The notes: generated by a model not told the origin, from the sequence alone. A stretch of DNA of 64,000 bases from Streptomyces sp. NBC_01288 (GCF_035982055.1 NZ_CP108427.1:4711001-4775000); one strand, 5' to 3'. Positions 32,365 through 40,974 are shown, counted from the stretch's first letter. Numbers and translations: made by a program.

Positions 32365-32545
32365 CGTGGGTTCGTCCTTCTTCGGGTTCCAGGTGAACAA
32401 CGTGTTGATGTTGCTGACTTCTTATCAGTGCAGCAACCACACGCGCAACGCGGCCAGAAAATCAGTGTGGAGAGACTTCATTTACTGGTCTCGGGGTTCT
32501 TCATTTCTGGGGGTACCACTTGAAACCAACCGACCACCAGGCCGT

Positions 32546-32565
32546 GGCCGGCCCGCGCTGGATCG
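32546..32565 (-). repeat. Recurring 3' motif, copy B
   Basis: Plus-strand text GGCCGGCCCGCGCTGGATCG, 17 of 20 identical to copy C, 7 bp after the PIN-domain gene stop codon. It is flanked by the inverted arms CTTGAA (32,519) and TTCAAG (32,571). Confidence 0.6.
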
Positions 32566-32571
32566 CCTCGT

Positions 32572-33618
32572 TCAAGACGACCGCGGACCGACCTCGCGGC
32601 CGAGCTGCCATCGGTAGCGCTGCACACGGACGAACTCCGTTCCTTCTTCCAGAGCAACCCGTACGTCCCGGACGCTGACCACCGGCTCATCCGGGAAGTG
32701 CTCTTGGAGCAGCTCGTGTACCTCTGTGGCTAGCAGCGGGTCGTTCTGTCGCGCCAACGTGATCGCGACCTGCTGTCGGATCGTTGGCCGTGTCGGTGCA
32801 GGCAGGATGACCTTACGCAAACTCTCGATACCCTGTCGCTCCTGTGTCTCGTAGCGTGCCAACTCTTCGAGTATGTACTCGAAGACTTTGCCTGCAACGA
32901 AAGTGGCAGCCTTACGTCGATCCGGCTTCTTCAAGAGGAGCGCGCCCAGGCCAAGGACGACGACACCAAGCAGCCAGGGAGGGATGCCGATCTTGCGACC
33001 TGAGAACGAGATCAGCTCCACCACACCCCTGACGGGCAGGGCGGCAACGTTCACTGTGAGGAGCTGGCCCATGTGACCGTCAGAAACATCTACGGCGGAA
33101 GTTGCCGCCCGCTGCCAATCCTTTGGAGCGAACCCCGGTTCCTTGAGGTCACGGTCACCTGAGAACACGACGCACGGTGAGATGAGTTTGGCCAACCATC
33201 CTGTCGGTACGTCGTCCGGATCGGTAATCGCCAACACCTGAGCATCCGGGGCGTCCACGTCCGACATCGTGACGAACCGCAACGCCGGAAGGTACTCGGC
33301 TTCAAAGTGGGCGTAGAGATCTTCAAGCGGCACCGGACTGCTCTTCGTCATCCTCGGGAGTCGCCGGTAGACCTCTTCGTAGACGTGGTCAGCGGCGTAC
33401 AAGACAGCAGTGCCGTTGTCGCTCATCCGCAGCAGCCGCGACCGGAAGCCCTTGCGGCAGTCGTTCTCGATACTGCTCATTAGGGCGTTGGTGTCGACGA
33501 TGCCGACCAGATGCGGCGCACGCGAAGAGTAGGGATCAAGCGGCTTACGTCTGGTGATCGGCATGAGCTGGTCGTCCGTCATGAACCAACGGTAGGCGTC
33601 GAGTCTGACAACCTCCAT
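32572..33618 (-). CDS. PIN-domain protein with a membrane segment
   Basis: A 348-residue protein. Residues ~38-160 look like a PIN nuclease: GIVDTNALM (Asp42), DHVYEEVYRRL (Glu81/82) and VVFSGDRDLKEPG (Asp155, Asp157). A single membrane helix follows at ~211-229 (GIPPWLLGVVVLGLGALLL). The C-terminal ~110 residues are helical and winged-helix-like. PIN domains are metal-dependent RNases in toxins and defence systems. The membrane anchor is unusual. The gene is downstream of GajB on the same strand, with a 146-bp gap containing motif C. The start is uncertain (ATG 33618, weak ribosome site). Confidence 0.7.
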   Translation of the reverse strand: MEVVRLDAYRWFMTDDQLMPITRRKPLDPYSSRAPHLVGIVDTNALMSSIENDCRKGFRSRLLRMSDNGTAVLYAADHVYEEVYRRLPRMTKSSPVPLEDLYAHFEAEYLPALRFVTMSDVDAPDAQVLAITDPDDVPTGWLAKLISPCVVFSGDRDLKEPGFAPKDWQRAATSAVDVSDGHMGQLLTVNVAALPVRGVVELISFSGRKIGIPPWLLGVVVLGLGALLLKKPDRRKAATFVAGKVFEYILEELARYETQERQGIESLRKVILPAPTRPTIRQQVAITLARQNDPLLATEVHELLQEHFPDEPVVSVRDVRVALEEGTEFVRVQRYRWQLGREVGPRSS

Positions 33619-33717
33619 CACTTTTCTACTGACGTGCCACGGTGTGCATGCCCTCCGAGGACGTTGCAATCAACCCGAGGGCTGCGCTCGTCTGGAATCG
33701 ACAGACCCACCACGCGT

Positions 33718-33737
33718 GGCCGGCCTGCGCTAGGTCG
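33718..33737 (-). repeat. Recurring 3' motif, copy C
   Basis: Plus-strand text GGCCGGCCTGCGCTAGGTCG, 28 bp after the GajB stop codon. It is embedded in a longer inverted repeat: GTCTGGAATCGA at 33,690 pairs with TCGATCCAGAC at 33,740-33,750, with one bulged A. Confidence 0.65.
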
Positions 33738-33764
33738 GTTCGATCCAGACGGCTGAGATCCACT

Positions 33765-35525
33765 TCAAGAACGTACGTACGGAATGGCTTTGGCGTCGAG
33801 AAGAGCAACGACACGATCGATGTGCCTGCTATAGACAGCGAACACCAACAACTTCTGTGCACGAGAACCGGCAACATAGAGTACGCGTCGAGATTCAATA
33901 TCCTGACCGCTCTCCCAGGCATCCAAGACCTCGTCCGTTGCCTTGCTTCTTGGCGTATCCGGGAGCACTAGCACGACGCCTGGGAACTCCATTCCTTTCA
34001 CGCCATGCACCGTTGAGTATGGAATCAGGGGATTGTCTCCCAAGCTGGCGACGTTTCCCCAATCGACTTCCCTTGGCGCCTTAAACAGATTCCCGAGATC
34101 TCCGGCTGCCGGAGGAGTCGCATCACCCCAATCGGCAGTCTTGAGGAATTCTCGTACCTCAACCGCAAATTCCTTCGCGGTCTTCCCTTCAGCATCGAGT
34201 ACGACGGCCATACGTACAGCAAAGTTGCGGAGCCATCGCGTTTCAATGCCGAGCTTCTCGCAAATAGCCTCAAGACCCTTGTGCTCAAAATCCTTACCAC
34301 TGGTGAGCGCCGCCAGGACGGCGCGCTCTACCTGGCCAATGACTTTCAAGCGTGTCTGCGAATTGAACTCTGTCGACCTGAGCTTGAACCCTGCATCAGC
34401 GATAGAAAGGACCCTATTGTTCCCTGATCCCCCAACAGCAACTACACCAGCCGCCTGCATACCATGAGCTCCGGCATGAGCGAGGAGCATAAGGTCGCTC
34501 GCCGCTAGCTCATGCTCTTCGGCAATCTGCAACGCCGCTGGAACAATGTCATCAAGCGCTGAGAATTCGACAAGCTGCACCGGAATTTGCAGTGTCGACG
34601 TCTCCCCACTAGCCGTCTCGACTAGGGAACCTGACCGGAGTCCACTATTAAAGGCAGTGATCGCCGGAGAGCTACGGAAATTGTTGCCAAGCTCCAACTG
34701 CATCGGCAGGTTCTTCACGAAGTCCTGGACGGCGCTTGGTGTCGCATCACGGAATTCATAGATCGACTGGTCAATGTCACCGACCATCACGACCCTGATG
34801 CCGCAATCAAGAAGGTACTGCAAGACGAGTAGCTCCTCGCGACCACAGTCCTGCGCTTCATCGACGATCACTTCTGAAAAGCGTGACTGCAACAGCGGAC
34901 CGATGATCCCCATAGCCTCACTGTCTTGCACCCAGAATTCGGCTAGCAACCGGGCTGCGTCACAACTAACAGTGCCCGCTTCAAGCAGCTTGCCAAAGAT
35001 GTGCGAGGCCCTGCTCTCCGCTTTGTTTCGATTCGCCAAGAGTGCTGTCTTCGCTTCAGCATTACCGAAGCGCGGATCAACTCGATCCATAACAAGAGTG
35101 GCACCACCGTTGCGATCAAAGTCGAACCAACTGAATTCAAGTTCCCCGGACCGAGGAATCTCACTCATGCGGAAGTTCGTGCTTGAAATGTCCTTCCAGC
35201 TTTGCACGTACTTCGGGGGCACCTTGTACTCCCTCACGAAAAGCGGCGTGACGATAAATCGATGGATGAAGGTGTCGAACGTCCCGACAAAACTTGGTGC
35301 CTTCAGGGAATCCACCTGATCCCCGCACCGACGTCGCACCTCATCGACTGCTGCGTTAGTAAAGGAGATCAGGGCCACACCCTGGCGATTCTCTTCGGCG
35401 GTTCGCTTCAAGAACCGTGCCACCATAGCGCGAGTTTTTCCCGCTCCTGGGCAGGCGGCAGCGAAGAGGCTCTCTTCTGCGTCAACGAGAGCCTGCTGGG
35501 CTTCGGTCAAGCTGATGGCGTTCAA
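33765..35525 (-). CDS. gajB: GajB-like UvrD/PcrA-type helicase of a Gabija system
   Basis: A 586-residue superfamily 1A helicase. Walker A is CPGAGKTRAM (GAGKT at 27-31), motif Ia is ISFTNAAVDEVRRR, motif II is VIVDEAQDC, motif III is VMVGDIDQSIYEFR, and motif V/VI-type text is STVHGVKGMEFPGVVLV. GajB partners GajA in the Gabija anti-phage complex, where it senses DNA ends or nucleotide state and activates GajA. Its ATG overlaps the GajA stop (ATGA), the usual order. The C-terminus is a little shorter than housekeeping UvrD. Confidence 0.85.
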   Translation of the reverse strand: MNAISLTEAQQALVDAEESLFAAACPGAGKTRAMVARFLKRTAEENRQGVALISFTNAAVDEVRRRCGDQVDSLKAPSFVGTFDTFIHRFIVTPLFVREYKVPPKYVQSWKDISSTNFRMSEIPRSGELEFSWFDFDRNGGATLVMDRVDPRFGNAEAKTALLANRNKAESRASHIFGKLLEAGTVSCDAARLLAEFWVQDSEAMGIIGPLLQSRFSEVIVDEAQDCGREELLVLQYLLDCGIRVVMVGDIDQSIYEFRDATPSAVQDFVKNLPMQLELGNNFRSSPAITAFNSGLRSGSLVETASGETSTLQIPVQLVEFSALDDIVPAALQIAEEHELAASDLMLLAHAGAHGMQAAGVVAVGGSGNNRVLSIADAGFKLRSTEFNSQTRLKVIGQVERAVLAALTSGKDFEHKGLEAICEKLGIETRWLRNFAVRMAVVLDAEGKTAKEFAVEVREFLKTADWGDATPPAAGDLGNLFKAPREVDWGNVASLGDNPLIPYSTVHGVKGMEFPGVVLVLPDTPRSKATDEVLDAWESGQDIESRRVLYVAGSRAQKLLVFAVYSRHIDRVVALLDAKAIPYVRS

Positions 35526-37489
35526 CTCGCACCACCCGTTCCGTCCTCCAACACACCCCGGATGGCCTCGGCCAGATAGTCGGGTGCTTTAAAGGGCTCT
35601 TTGTCCTCAATGGAGAGCGCCACATCGTGGGCGAACTGACCTTTGCTGATGAACTTGTCGTACTTGCAAAGCTTCTGATAGAAGCCGAAGGCACGACCCT
35701 TCTCGTGGGTCGTGATGTCTTGCCAATGATGCTGCGACTGCGGATGTTGATTCAAATACGCCTGCTTTAGCGTTGGTTCATTTCCCTCTGGCGCGAGAAG
35801 GTCTGCTTCCAAGGTGTGAGGTGCCTCGGCTACCGTCAGATAGTCGGTGGCGTCAATGAGCCTAGCGTGTTCAGTGAGAAGTTCCTTCCGATTGCTTACC
35901 TTGGTGCGATTGGCCGTGCGATCTCCATCCTCCTCCTCGCCTAGCTCCGTAGAGGTGGCATCGGAGTCCTCCTGAGACTGCTCGTTCTGCTCTGTTTCAT
36001 CCTTCTTCTTTTTCTTCTTCGGTAGCTCCGGATCTGGGTCTCGATCGGTGACAACCGTCAAATGATCCAGCAAACGGCAGCCATTCACCTCAGAGAGCAA
36101 AAGTGTGATGTACGGCGCGAAGTCGACGCTACCCACGTTGATGATTGTGACCCCATGAAATTTCCGCCGCAACTTCACTTGCTCAGGGTCGTTGTCGTCA
36201 CCGAACATGCAGTAGCGCGCAATCGCAGGAAGGAGTACAGCCTCCGCAATTCCCTCAACAAGGATTACTCGACGGGCAAAGAGGAGTCCGGCTCGCGTTG
36301 CGTCCAGGTACTGGTTAATCTTCCGCCGCTCAGGATCGCTAAGGTTGATCTTAGACAGGGGAAGCACATGTGTCTTGCGGCGAGCTACCTCCTCGGTGCC
36401 CTCGCCATTTTTGATCGTTTCCTTTTCAATTTTGGTCCGGAGCGCTACAACGTTTTCGATACCAACGCTACTGGCGAGGTTCGGCGAGTGGGTCGTGGCG
36501 ATGACCTGGATTCGACCGGCTGGCTTCTGAGTATCGTCATTAGGCGAAGCCTCGGACTGCTCGCGCAGGTAATCAAGTAGCACAGCCTGCAACTGCGGGT
36601 GAAGGTGAGCTTCCGGCTCCTCAACCAAAAATAGTGTCAGTTCGGCATCTTGAGCCTTACGCAGTTCCAGGATGACCGTAGCAATGAAGAGTAGGTTGGC
36701 GTATCCCAATCCAGACTCTGTGAGATCGGCGGGTTCGATGCCATGTTCTGCCATCTTTACCCTGAGACTTCGCGCCAACCGGTTCAGTTCATAGTCGGCA
36801 AATGTAACCTCGACGCTTTGCCCACGTACGGAGTTTGTCAGTTCACCGAGGTGCCCCTGAATTTCGCCCGTGGTGGTAGTCAGGACACCGTGCTTCTTCA
36901 GTTCCTTGAATGAATCGTTGGCGCTATTTAAAAAGTCTTCTCGCTCTTCTTCGGTGGTGAGGTGTCGGATGATTCTGAGGAGCCGATTTCCGTCTGACGA
37001 ATCGAGTTCCCTCTTGGCATCTCGCAGTGGTGCAAGATAGACGTGCGCGATCTGCTCGCGCTTCTCGGGCTCGGCGTCCGTTCCACCCACAGGGCCAGCT
37101 GTGAAGGTCGATCGCACGTTGTGTCGACGCTTTGAGTCGATCGCATATTTTGCCGAGTAGATGGCTTGGTTGGTGGTGACGTCCAAAGCTGTAATATAAT
37201 GCGCGCGCTGAGTTTTCGTCAGACCGTCATAAGACGCGTGGAGTTCAGCTTCCTGACCTTCCTGGCCGTGAGATAGGTCGGACTCATCAAAGTATCTCGT
37301 AGCTCTACGGTTTAGAGGTGCGGTTGCAAGTCGCAGCGCTTCGATCACATTGGACTTGCCAGAGTTATTCTCGCCAACGAGAAGCGTGATACCTGGTTGA
37401 AACTCGACTTCCGTGTCATAACAGGATCGGAAGTTCTTGAGGCGGAGACTCCGCAAGTACATCCCAGGCTCTTTTTTCTCGTTGCTCAT
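35522..37489 (-). CDS. gajA: GajA-like OLD-family ATPase/TOPRIM nuclease of a Gabija system
   Basis: A 655-residue protein. The N-terminal ABC-type ATPase has Walker A VGENNSGKSN (~38-47), a signature-like region TESGLGYANLLF, and Walker B LFLVEEPEAHLHP followed by VIATTHSP. The C-terminal TOPRIM domain starts at VILVEGIAEAVLLP (catalytic Glu) and has VVTDRDPDPE (DxD). After it comes a highly charged insert (KKKKKK, then Glu/Asp/Ser-rich, ~45 residues) that I do not expect in GajA, which is usually near 580 residues. GajA nicks or cuts DNA when nucleotides are depleted. GAGG lies 8 nt before the ATG at 37489. Confidence 0.85.
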   Translation of the reverse strand: MSNEKKEPGMYLRSLRLKNFRSCYDTEVEFQPGITLLVGENNSGKSNVIEALRLATAPLNRRATRYFDESDLSHGQEGQEAELHASYDGLTKTQRAHYITALDVTTNQAIYSAKYAIDSKRRHNVRSTFTAGPVGGTDAEPEKREQIAHVYLAPLRDAKRELDSSDGNRLLRIIRHLTTEEEREDFLNSANDSFKELKKHGVLTTTTGEIQGHLGELTNSVRGQSVEVTFADYELNRLARSLRVKMAEHGIEPADLTESGLGYANLLFIATVILELRKAQDAELTLFLVEEPEAHLHPQLQAVLLDYLREQSEASPNDDTQKPAGRIQVIATTHSPNLASSVGIENVVALRTKIEKETIKNGEGTEEVARRKTHVLPLSKINLSDPERRKINQYLDATRAGLLFARRVILVEGIAEAVLLPAIARYCMFGDDNDPEQVKLRRKFHGVTIINVGSVDFAPYITLLLSEVNGCRLLDHLTVVTDRDPDPELPKKKKKKDETEQNEQSQEDSDATSTELGEEEDGDRTANRTKVSNRKELLTEHARLIDATDYLTVAEAPHTLEADLLAPEGNEPTLKQAYLNQHPQSQHHWQDITTHEKGRAFGFYQKLCKYDKFISKGQFAHDVALSIEDKEPFKAPDYLAEAIRGVLEDGTGGAS

Positions 37490-37691
37490 AAATAGGTCCT
37501 CATATATTCCATGTCTACTATTCTAAACAAAAGCCTCCTTCTGTACCATGTGTCACATAAGGAAGCCCTGGCACCTTGCCACACAACTCCCTTGCTGCGC
37601 AGGCGAACTGACGGGTAATACGACAGCGCCCGACTCGACCGAACAGACATACGGAAGGTCTTCGGAGGCAACTGCTCCGCTCCGTCCCACC

Positions 37692-37729
37692 AAAGAACAC
37701 CCCATGACGATGGTCATGGGGTGTTCTTT
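37692..37729. terminator. Perfect 17-bp terminator hairpin
   Basis: AAAGAACACCCCATGAC-GATG-GTCATGGGGTGTTCTTT; A- and T-rich ends mean it can terminate in both directions. It isolates gajA from the upstream regulatory cluster. Confidence 0.9.
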
Positions 37730-37773
37730 GTTCTCTGAAGTTGTCACTTGCTTCCCCCCTTCTACCGCGCGCC

Positions 37774-37792
37774 GGCCGCCGCCCGTAGGTCG
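37774..37792 (-). repeat. Recurring 3' motif, copy D
   Basis: Plus-strand text GGCCGCCGCCCGTAGGTCG, a divergent copy, 22 bp after the stop of the Cys-rich small gene. Confidence 0.45.
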
Positions 37793-37813
37793 GCCTGACC
37801 AAGCCTCCGCGGA

Positions 37814-38125
37814 TCACGCACTAGACCGATGTCTCCCCTTCCGCCTCCTGCCAAACAGTGACCAGCGGCCGAGTTGAGGACATGAAGCGCGTGGCTCTGC
37901 TGCTCCAGGGAGCTGCAACCGACGCAGCGGCCATGCTCGTCTGGTCGTCCTGAACCAGTGCGACTGCTGCATGCGGAAGATGCAGTGGTGACATGCGAAC
38001 AGCGGCAGCTCCGTGTCCCGGACGACCATCTCCCCGACGTGAGCCACGGGAACGCCGAGCGCTTCGCAGCGGAAGCAGGTCCCTTGGTACCAGTCGAATA
38101 GTCCCCATATCTGTTGCGGCTTCAT
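37814..38125 (-). CDS. Cys-rich small protein, zinc-ribbon-like N-terminus
   Basis: A 103-residue frame beginning MKPQQIWGLFDWYQGTCFRC. The pattern CFRC ... FACHHC suggests a zinc-binding knuckle, and the first ~55 residues resemble small proteins seen next to XRE/HATPase regulatory clusters in Streptomyces. The remainder is Arg/Trp/Pro-rich and looks like translation of non-coding DNA, so the native C-terminus may have been lost by a frameshift. Weak ribosome site. Confidence 0.45.
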   Translation of the reverse strand: MKPQQIWGLFDWYQGTCFRCEALGVPVAHVGEMVVRDTELPLFACHHCIFRMQQSHWFRTTRRAWPLRRLQLPGAAEPRASCPQLGRWSLFGRRRKGRHRSSA

Positions 38126-38168
38126 CAGGCACCAACTCGCTCTTGGTCGAGGCGATCCACCGTCAGCC

Positions 38169-38187
38169 GGCCACAGCCCCTAGGTCG
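38169..38187 (-). repeat. Recurring 3' motif, copy E
   Basis: Plus-strand text GGCCACAGCCCCTAGGTCG. It overlaps the stop codon (TAG, 38,180-38,182) of the minus-strand HATPase gene. Confidence 0.45.
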
Positions 38188-38800
38188 CATCGTTCCCCCG
38201 TGACGCAGCCATCGCCGAAAGCGTCGTCTCTAGCAGGTGGTCGAACAGCGCGGTACGCGCCTGATCTTCAACCGGCCCTCGTGATGCCTGGATGCCGGTT
38301 GGTAGGACGATCGGAGGGTGTAGCTGGTTGAAGGACGACGTCTCTACGGGCGCGCCGATGGGCAGCTCAGCCCAGACGACTTTCCCGCCAAACGGCGAAC
38401 GGTAGACGTTCCACTGCTCCGCCAGTTCATCAACGAGGAGCAGACCGCGCCCACTTGTCTCCTCAAGCGTCGGGTTCTTCTGGGTGGGGGCCGTTTCCAT
38501 TCGATCCCACACTTCGGTGTACAGACTCGCACCGATGGCGCGGAGCTGTATCCCGATGACGTGCTCAGGCTTGATCTGCCACGGCTTTGGTTTGAGGTCG
38601 GTGATGCCGCTGACCTTCACGGCGTTGGTGACGAGTTCGCTCATGATGAGCGTCGTCGTATCGGCGTGCTCTTCGAGCTGCCACCGCGTCAGCGTGTGGC
38701 GGACGAACGTCCGTGAGTACGCCACAGCCGCAGGGATCGCGGTCAACCGAAGCGATGCAGTGAACAGAGGGATCGGAGTCACGATGTTGGCGGCGGTCAT
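38180..38800 (-). CDS. HATPase-domain (RsbW-like) regulatory protein 1
   Basis: A 206-residue GHKL ATPase-like protein. The N box is MSELVTNAVKVSG, then EVWDRMETAP (the Asp box) and EETSGRGLLLVDELAEQWNV (the G boxes). Such stand-alone HATPase proteins are abundant in Streptomyces and often occur with XRE/DUF397 pairs as uncharacterised signalling modules. ATG 38800 overlaps the stop of the next gene upstream (ATGA). Confidence 0.78.
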   Translation of the reverse strand: MTAANIVTPIPLFTASLRLTAIPAAVAYSRTFVRHTLTRWQLEEHADTTTLIMSELVTNAVKVSGITDLKPKPWQIKPEHVIGIQLRAIGASLYTEVWDRMETAPTQKNPTLEETSGRGLLLVDELAEQWNVYRSPFGGKVVWAELPIGAPVETSSFNQLHPPIVLPTGIQASRGPVEDQARTALFDHLLETTLSAMAASRGNDAT

Positions 38801-39183
38801 GTTGTCCCGCCGTTCTTGGTGATCGGCGGGCATGACGAGTCTTCTTCCTCGGTAGAAGCGGCGATCCATACCCGACCGCCGATGTCTTGCTGGAGCAGTT
38901 CCTGAGCGAGGTACGCGAGCGAGGGCAGATGGTTGAAGTGCTCGCTGCTCGGCACGATCACGTTGCGAATGTCGTGGTTCTGGCAGTACCGAGTCACCGC
39001 GTGCAGGGCCACGACGTGACCGGGCTGCTTCTCGATGAACACCAGCGTCAGCGTGAAACCCTCGCGCTCTGCGAGGGCGCACATGTTCACGACGAGCTGC
39101 TGTTCCACCTGCGCGTCGATGCCGTCCAGTCGGCGCAGGTACCCAGCGCACAGCGGACGGGGGTGGATCGTGTCACCAGTCAT
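38797..39183 (-). CDS. Hypothetical protein between two HATPase genes
   Basis: A 128-residue soluble protein from ATG 39183 (MTGDTIHPRPLCAGYLRR). The middle reads CALAEREGFTLTLVFIEK ... ALHAVTRYCQNHDIRNVIVPSSEHFNHL, an alpha/beta pattern similar to the catalytic-domain end of serine resolvases, but without a catalytic Ser motif. It overlaps both neighbours by 4 bp (ATGA), so the three genes are translationally coupled. The function is unknown. Confidence 0.65.
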   Translation of the reverse strand: MTGDTIHPRPLCAGYLRRLDGIDAQVEQQLVVNMCALAEREGFTLTLVFIEKQPGHVVALHAVTRYCQNHDIRNVIVPSSEHFNHLPSLAYLAQELLQQDIGGRVWIAASTEEEDSSCPPITKNGGTT

Positions 39184-39605
39184 GCCGTCCCCTCCTTCGA
39201 GGACACGGCGATCTCGGCCCACACGCTCTTCCCGATGACCCGAGGCTCCACGCCCCAGTCGTTAGCGAGCGCCGCCACGATCTGAAGTCCACGACCCCCT
39301 GGAGCAACCTCTCCGTCCGGGTAGTCGGAAGGACTCACGCGCACCGAACCCGAAGCTGCGTCGCGGACCTCTACTCGAAGAAGGTCGTCGTCAAGGTGGT
39401 AGGCCACCGAAACACGACTTCCTCGGGTTGCCCGGCCATGGATCACTGCGTTCGTCACCAATTCGGTGACTACCCACTCTAGGAAGTCGGCGAGGTGTGG
39501 AGCTAACGACCACTCCTTGGCAAGATCTCTGGCTTTAGCACGAGCCACCGGCACAGATGGGCGGTATCTCCTATACCGCACCTGCAACGACCTGGGTTCA
39601 GCCAT
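39180..39605 (-). CDS. HATPase-domain (RsbW-like) regulatory protein 2
   Basis: A 141-residue GHKL protein: LEWVVTELVTNAVIHG (N box), LLRVEVRDAASGSVRV, and VAPGGRGLQIVAALANDWGV (G1). ATG 39605 is chosen because GAGGGG lies 7 nt upstream. First gene of the three-gene minus-strand unit and divergent from the XRE regulator. Probably an anti-sigma-like kinase or ATP-dependent switch. Confidence 0.82.
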   Translation of the reverse strand: MAEPRSLQVRYRRYRPSVPVARAKARDLAKEWSLAPHLADFLEWVVTELVTNAVIHGRATRGSRVSVAYHLDDDLLRVEVRDAASGSVRVSPSDYPDGEVAPGGRGLQIVAALANDWGVEPRVIGKSVWAEIAVSSKEGTA

Positions 39606-39813
39606 ACTCGGTCCCCTCGGACGGGTTCGCGGGCGGGCGGCGAGTGGGGCCAGCACCGTGCGAGCAGACACACCGCCACAGTAGGTACTGTGCATCGTGG
39701 AGACCCCAAAGTGTCAAGTCCCCACTTTGAGTGGACCCGAATGCTTGTTGCCCTCACGGTGAGGCGAGCGGCACACTTGACCTGCAAGAAGGAGTAAGAG
39801 AGGCGGCCGACCG

Positions 39814-40683
39814 GTGCCCATCAACAACAACCCGACGTTTCGTCAACGACGGTTGGCGCGGACGCTGCGTGAGCTGCGGAGCGCTGCCGGACTGACGCAC
39901 GCCGACGCTGCCAAAGTGCTTGGGTCGGCGGAATCGAAGGTTGGCCGGATCGAGAACGCGCAGTCGGGCATCCGTCTGCCCGACCTTCGCGCCTTGATGG
40001 ATGCGTACAACGTCACCGACCCCACCGAGCGTGCCGCGATCGAGAAGCTATCTCGCGAGGCCAAGCAAAAGGGCTGGTGGAGTCGGTACGTCAACGTGGT
40101 TGATCCGGCGTACGCGGCTTACGCCGCCGTCGAGTGGGACGCCTCGGAGCTGTACAACGTCGAGACCAACCTGATCCCCGGTCTATTGCAGACGCCTGAG
40201 TACACCGACGCACTCATCCGCTTGCAGGCACCGGACGCTGGCAAAGAGCGTGTCGAAGCACAGATCAACGTGCGCCGGGAGCGGAAGAACATCCTGACCA
40301 GGGATAACCCGCTCCAGCTCTGGGTGATCCTCGCGGAGAACGTGCTGTACCACCAGGTCGGCGGCCGTGACGTGATGAAGGCACAGCTTGAGTCCCTGGT
40401 CGCGGACAGCAAGAAGCAGAACATCGAGCTTCAGATCCTGCCGCGCGAGGACCCCATGAACGCCTGCCTCTTCGGGCCGTTCGTGATCATGAGCTTCCCA
40501 ACCTCGGCGGAAACGGACGTTGTTTACACCGAGTCACCCACCAGCACCCTCTACTACGAAGACGCAGCGGACGTGGAGACGTACACGGGACGGTTCCGTC
40601 GTCTCAACATGGCCGCAGCCAATGTCAGCAAGTCCCGGGCGCTCATCCAAAACGCCCTTCACGAAATGGAACAGGGCCGATGA
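39814..40683 (+). CDS. XRE-family regulator (Scr1/WhiJ-like)
   Basis: A 289-residue protein with an N-terminal helix-turn-helix: RTLRELRSAAGLTHADAAKVLGSAESKVGRIENAQSGIRL. The C-terminal ligand-type domain is characteristic of Streptomyces DUF5753 regulators (LYNVETNLIPGLLQTPEY; VILAENVLYHQVGG; IELQILPRE; VVYTESPTSTLYYED). GTG start at 39814. Its end overlaps the DUF397 gene (ATGA). Such pairs (WhiJ-like) act as a DNA-binding protein with a small antagonist. Confidence 0.9.
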   Translation: MPINNNPTFRQRRLARTLRELRSAAGLTHADAAKVLGSAESKVGRIENAQSGIRLPDLRALMDAYNVTDPTERAAIEKLSREAKQKGWWSRYVNVVDPAYAAYAAVEWDASELYNVETNLIPGLLQTPEYTDALIRLQAPDAGKERVEAQINVRRERKNILTRDNPLQLWVILAENVLYHQVGGRDVMKAQLESLVADSKKQNIELQILPREDPMNACLFGPFVIMSFPTSAETDVVYTESPTSTLYYEDAADVETYTGRFRRLNMAAANVSKSRALIQNALHEMEQGR

Positions 40684-40898
40684 AGCCACACACTCAACCC
40701 GGCTCAAGCCCACTGGAGTGGGTGAGGTCGTCGTACTCAGGAGACAACGGCAACTGCGTTGAAGTGGCCGTTATACCTGGCGGTAGCCGGGCACTGCGCG
40801 ACAGCAAGGACTCGTCGGGGCCGGTGCTGACGTTCTCGACCGAGGAGTTCACCGCGTTCGTTGCTGGTGCCGTGGACGGCGAGTTCAGCCAGGTGTGA
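40680..40898 (+). CDS. DUF397 small protein
   Basis: A 72-residue DUF397 protein with the family text WVRSSYSGDNGNCVEVAV, then VALRDSKD-like RALRDSKDSSGPVLTFSTEEFTAF. It is the usual partner of the upstream XRE regulator, coupled by a 4-bp overlap. Confidence 0.92.
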   Translation: MKPHTQPGSSPLEWVRSSYSGDNGNCVEVAVIPGGSRALRDSKDSSGPVLTFSTEEFTAFVAGAVDGEFSQV

Positions 40899-40923
40899 TC
40901 CTGGATGTTGACCAGCAACAAGA

Positions 40924-40958
40924 AGCAAGACCCGACCGACTGACGGTCGGGTCTTGCT
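40924..40958 (+). terminator. Hairpin after the XRE/DUF397 pair
   Basis: AGCAAGACCCGACCG and CGGTCGGGTCTTGCT are perfect 15-bp arms with a 5-nt loop. There is no T-run, as is common in Streptomyces. Confidence 0.8.
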
Positions 40959-40974
40959 GGCAGAGAGGTAGCAG

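Larger units (their letters stand above)
37490..37813. other. Gap upstream of gajA
   Basis: Holds the gajA promoter region, with TAGAAT a plausible -10 and a palindrome ATGTG-ACACAT-like at about 37,549-37,560, the strong terminator at 37,692-37,729, and motif copy D. No gene is seen. Confidence 0.5.
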
